A stretch of DNA of 64,000 bases from Pseudomonas sp. TNT3. GTDB lineage: Bacteria > Pseudomonadota > Gammaproteobacteria > Pseudomonadales > Pseudomonadaceae. The stretch is from assembly GCF_010095445.2 (NCBI RefSeq), contig NZ_WFGV02000013.1, positions 53,419 to 117,418 of the forward strand, read 5' to 3'. The notes beneath the pieces were generated by a model that saw only the letters and a program-made list of their open reading frames with translations, had not been told where the DNA came from and did no database searches. Numbering within the stretch: position 1 is the stretch's first letter; each line of letters begins with the position of its first letter. The position numbers and the translations under genes were made by a program. This document shows positions 63,801 through 64,000 of the stretch, piece after piece.

Positions 63801-64000
63801 TGCGGCCGGACGTTTGCAGGTCAAGACCCTGCCCGATGGCACCTCCGTTACCTATCACTACGACACGCTCGGGCGCCTGACCAGTGTCGACGACGGCCAC
63901 GACCACCCGCTGGAATTCGAATACGACCGCCAGGATCGGCTGATCACCGAACACCAGAGCTGGGGCACCTTGCGCTATGGCTACGACGCCTGCGGCCAGC
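60880..64000 (+). CDS. Rhs-repeat protein, probable polymorphic toxin/T6SS effector (3' end outside window)
   Basis: Open for at least 1040 codons to the window edge. The N-terminal ~390 residues are a helical region with two adjacent membrane segments (about 280-335; LLIDILIGVVLTFVGAGIAYLSM, VGFVNAIFALLSTFM). Near residue 397 CPVSMVTGEELLTLTDGTLDGLLPFDFARLYRT begins the DUF6531/Rhs core, followed by many YD-repeats (YRYDEHQQLIEATN, YVWDDQGSVTV, YHYDDAGRLVAL, YRYDAQGRLLS, YEYDLNGHLLE, YHYDTLGRLTSV). Rhs cages enclose a C-terminal toxin, which would lie beyond 64000 with an immunity gene. No PAAR domain is visible; delivery via VgrG or an adaptor would be needed. Confidence 0.88.
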   Translation, partial: MEHSARIEQALDDFPNTLTLYLQQLDHWFSRAADTVSHATDLPSLMDMDRRIKLGDSTTVVGRRDDDFISTVAQCPSNGILLIESTFESVYDIPLGNIQVDVIAVEGGERKSVTLDANGKGQFRGIPGKFYRVHVQSAVTKDQVDALFKSYDGLTGQLEDWLRKEWEGFKPQWSQSAFAAAGNGMLAGSWAAIIGVWDSLSLLSEILQDPGRFAERLGSGADELVKLAKSAPEAMAQIQLLVSDEAALCLLLRTASLWWDMLPPSVLAGNTAEAVATGVVQLLIDILIGVVLTFVGAGIAYLSMRLAHYGARIVNAAVGFVNAIFALLSTFMSYVDRYKAVAARGIAAGANQGRLLLNWNPRKNTTLKQNEHRDDASKQAKNPNDDAATCVASTCKNGCPVSMVTGEELLTLTDGTLDGLLPFDFARLYRTSAAELDVGLGFGWSHSLSHRLEIVGDEVIWIDHENRRTPFPLPNSERPAIHNSLSRAAIFLGDAAEELILAQAGDAPRFYHFINGRLSAISDAYDNRLHLTHDYHGRLERVDNGAGRALLLRYDRRHLIAVDYQRFTPAPTVAQGWVTEQTLVRYRYDEHQQLIEATNAAEESERYRYDEQHVILQRQLAGGASFFWAWERSGKAARCIRHWASFGQMDAHYVWDDQGSVTVKNLDGSEEVYVHDDRARLVRKVELDGGEHLKSYDDQGRLIAEQDPLGAVTEYHYDDAGRLVALIPPQDEPTAYEYRNGFLHARFRGKAEWKYLRNAQGDVTEAIDPDGHTTHYRYDAQGRLLSIRYPDHSRHLFVWNALGQLVEETLPIGGTRKFSYDALGRRITQEDEHGAVTHSQWDAVGRLIHSTSPSGATRSFSYNAYGTLTSATDELGQVTRYEYVEDLHLVSRRINPDGSQLRYRYDNAQLLLTEIENESGEKYLLDYTANGLIRQETGFDGLRTAYEYDLNGHLLEKTEFGEDGSQLVTGYTRDAAGRLQVKTLPDGTSVTYHYDTLGRLTSVDDGHDHPLEFEYDRQDRLITEHQSWGTLRYGYDACGQ

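Overview
The window looks like chromosome of a fluorescent-group Pseudomonas. The order S-methyl-5'-thioinosine phosphorylase, nagZ, psrA, lexA, sulA, topA, fadA, fadB is the classical Pseudomonas arrangement. The housekeeping parts are GC-rich, start sites have Pseudomonas-type ribosome binding sites, and several intergenic gaps hold paired inverted repeats of the Pseudomonas REP/REPIN type. No tRNA, rRNA, CRISPR array, integrase or complete insertion sequence was recognised.

Region 1 (1-27046) is conserved core. It holds cell-wall recycling (nagZ), the fatty-acid sensor PsrA with tandem operators, the SOS pair lexA-sulA behind two LexA boxes, topoisomerase I, the fadBA beta-oxidation operon, a universal stress protein, the ABC-F protein Uup, the lytic transglycosylase Slt, an ABC exporter, pdxB, a MATE pump, tusA, rlmM and acnA.

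Region 2 (about 27100-56540) is an accessory exopolysaccharide/capsule locus, distinctly AT-rich between about 36800 and 46400 and again from 47300 to 50500. It begins with kdsA and a gene fusing KdsB (CMP-Kdo synthetase) to KdsC (Kdo-8-P phosphatase). Then come a CPBP protease, an Etp/Wzb-type tyrosine phosphatase, an Etk/Wzc-type tyrosine kinase and an RfaH-like antiterminator. A textbook ops/JUMPstart element (35251-35262) precedes the polymer operon: initiating sugar-phosphate transferase, Wzx flippase, a KpsS-like (Kdo-transferase family) glycosyltransferase, two more glycosyltransferases, a Wzy polymerase, an epimerase, a KdsD/KpsF isomerase and galE. A decayed fragment of the housekeeping trm112-kdsB-ptp locus follows. 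Next are a Tat-exported beta-helix protein, a convergent acyltransferase and a gfcA/gfcE/gfcB/gfcC/gfcD (yjbEFGH-like, group 4 capsule) operon ending in a VanZ-like gene.

Read together, region 2 encodes a complete private Kdo supply (KdsD, KdsA, KdsC-KdsB), a KpsS-like transferase to use it, Wzx/Wzy assembly, Wza/Wzc/Wzb export control and GfcBCD outer-membrane functions, with RfaH/ops control of the long operon. The inference is a Wzy-dependent, probably acylated surface polysaccharide containing Kdo.

Region 3 (56540-64000) is a defence and competition segment. It holds a two-gene McrBC-like module (AAA+ motor plus DUF2357/PD-(D/E)XK nuclease) on the minus strand, and the 5' part of a large Rhs-repeat protein that runs off the window.
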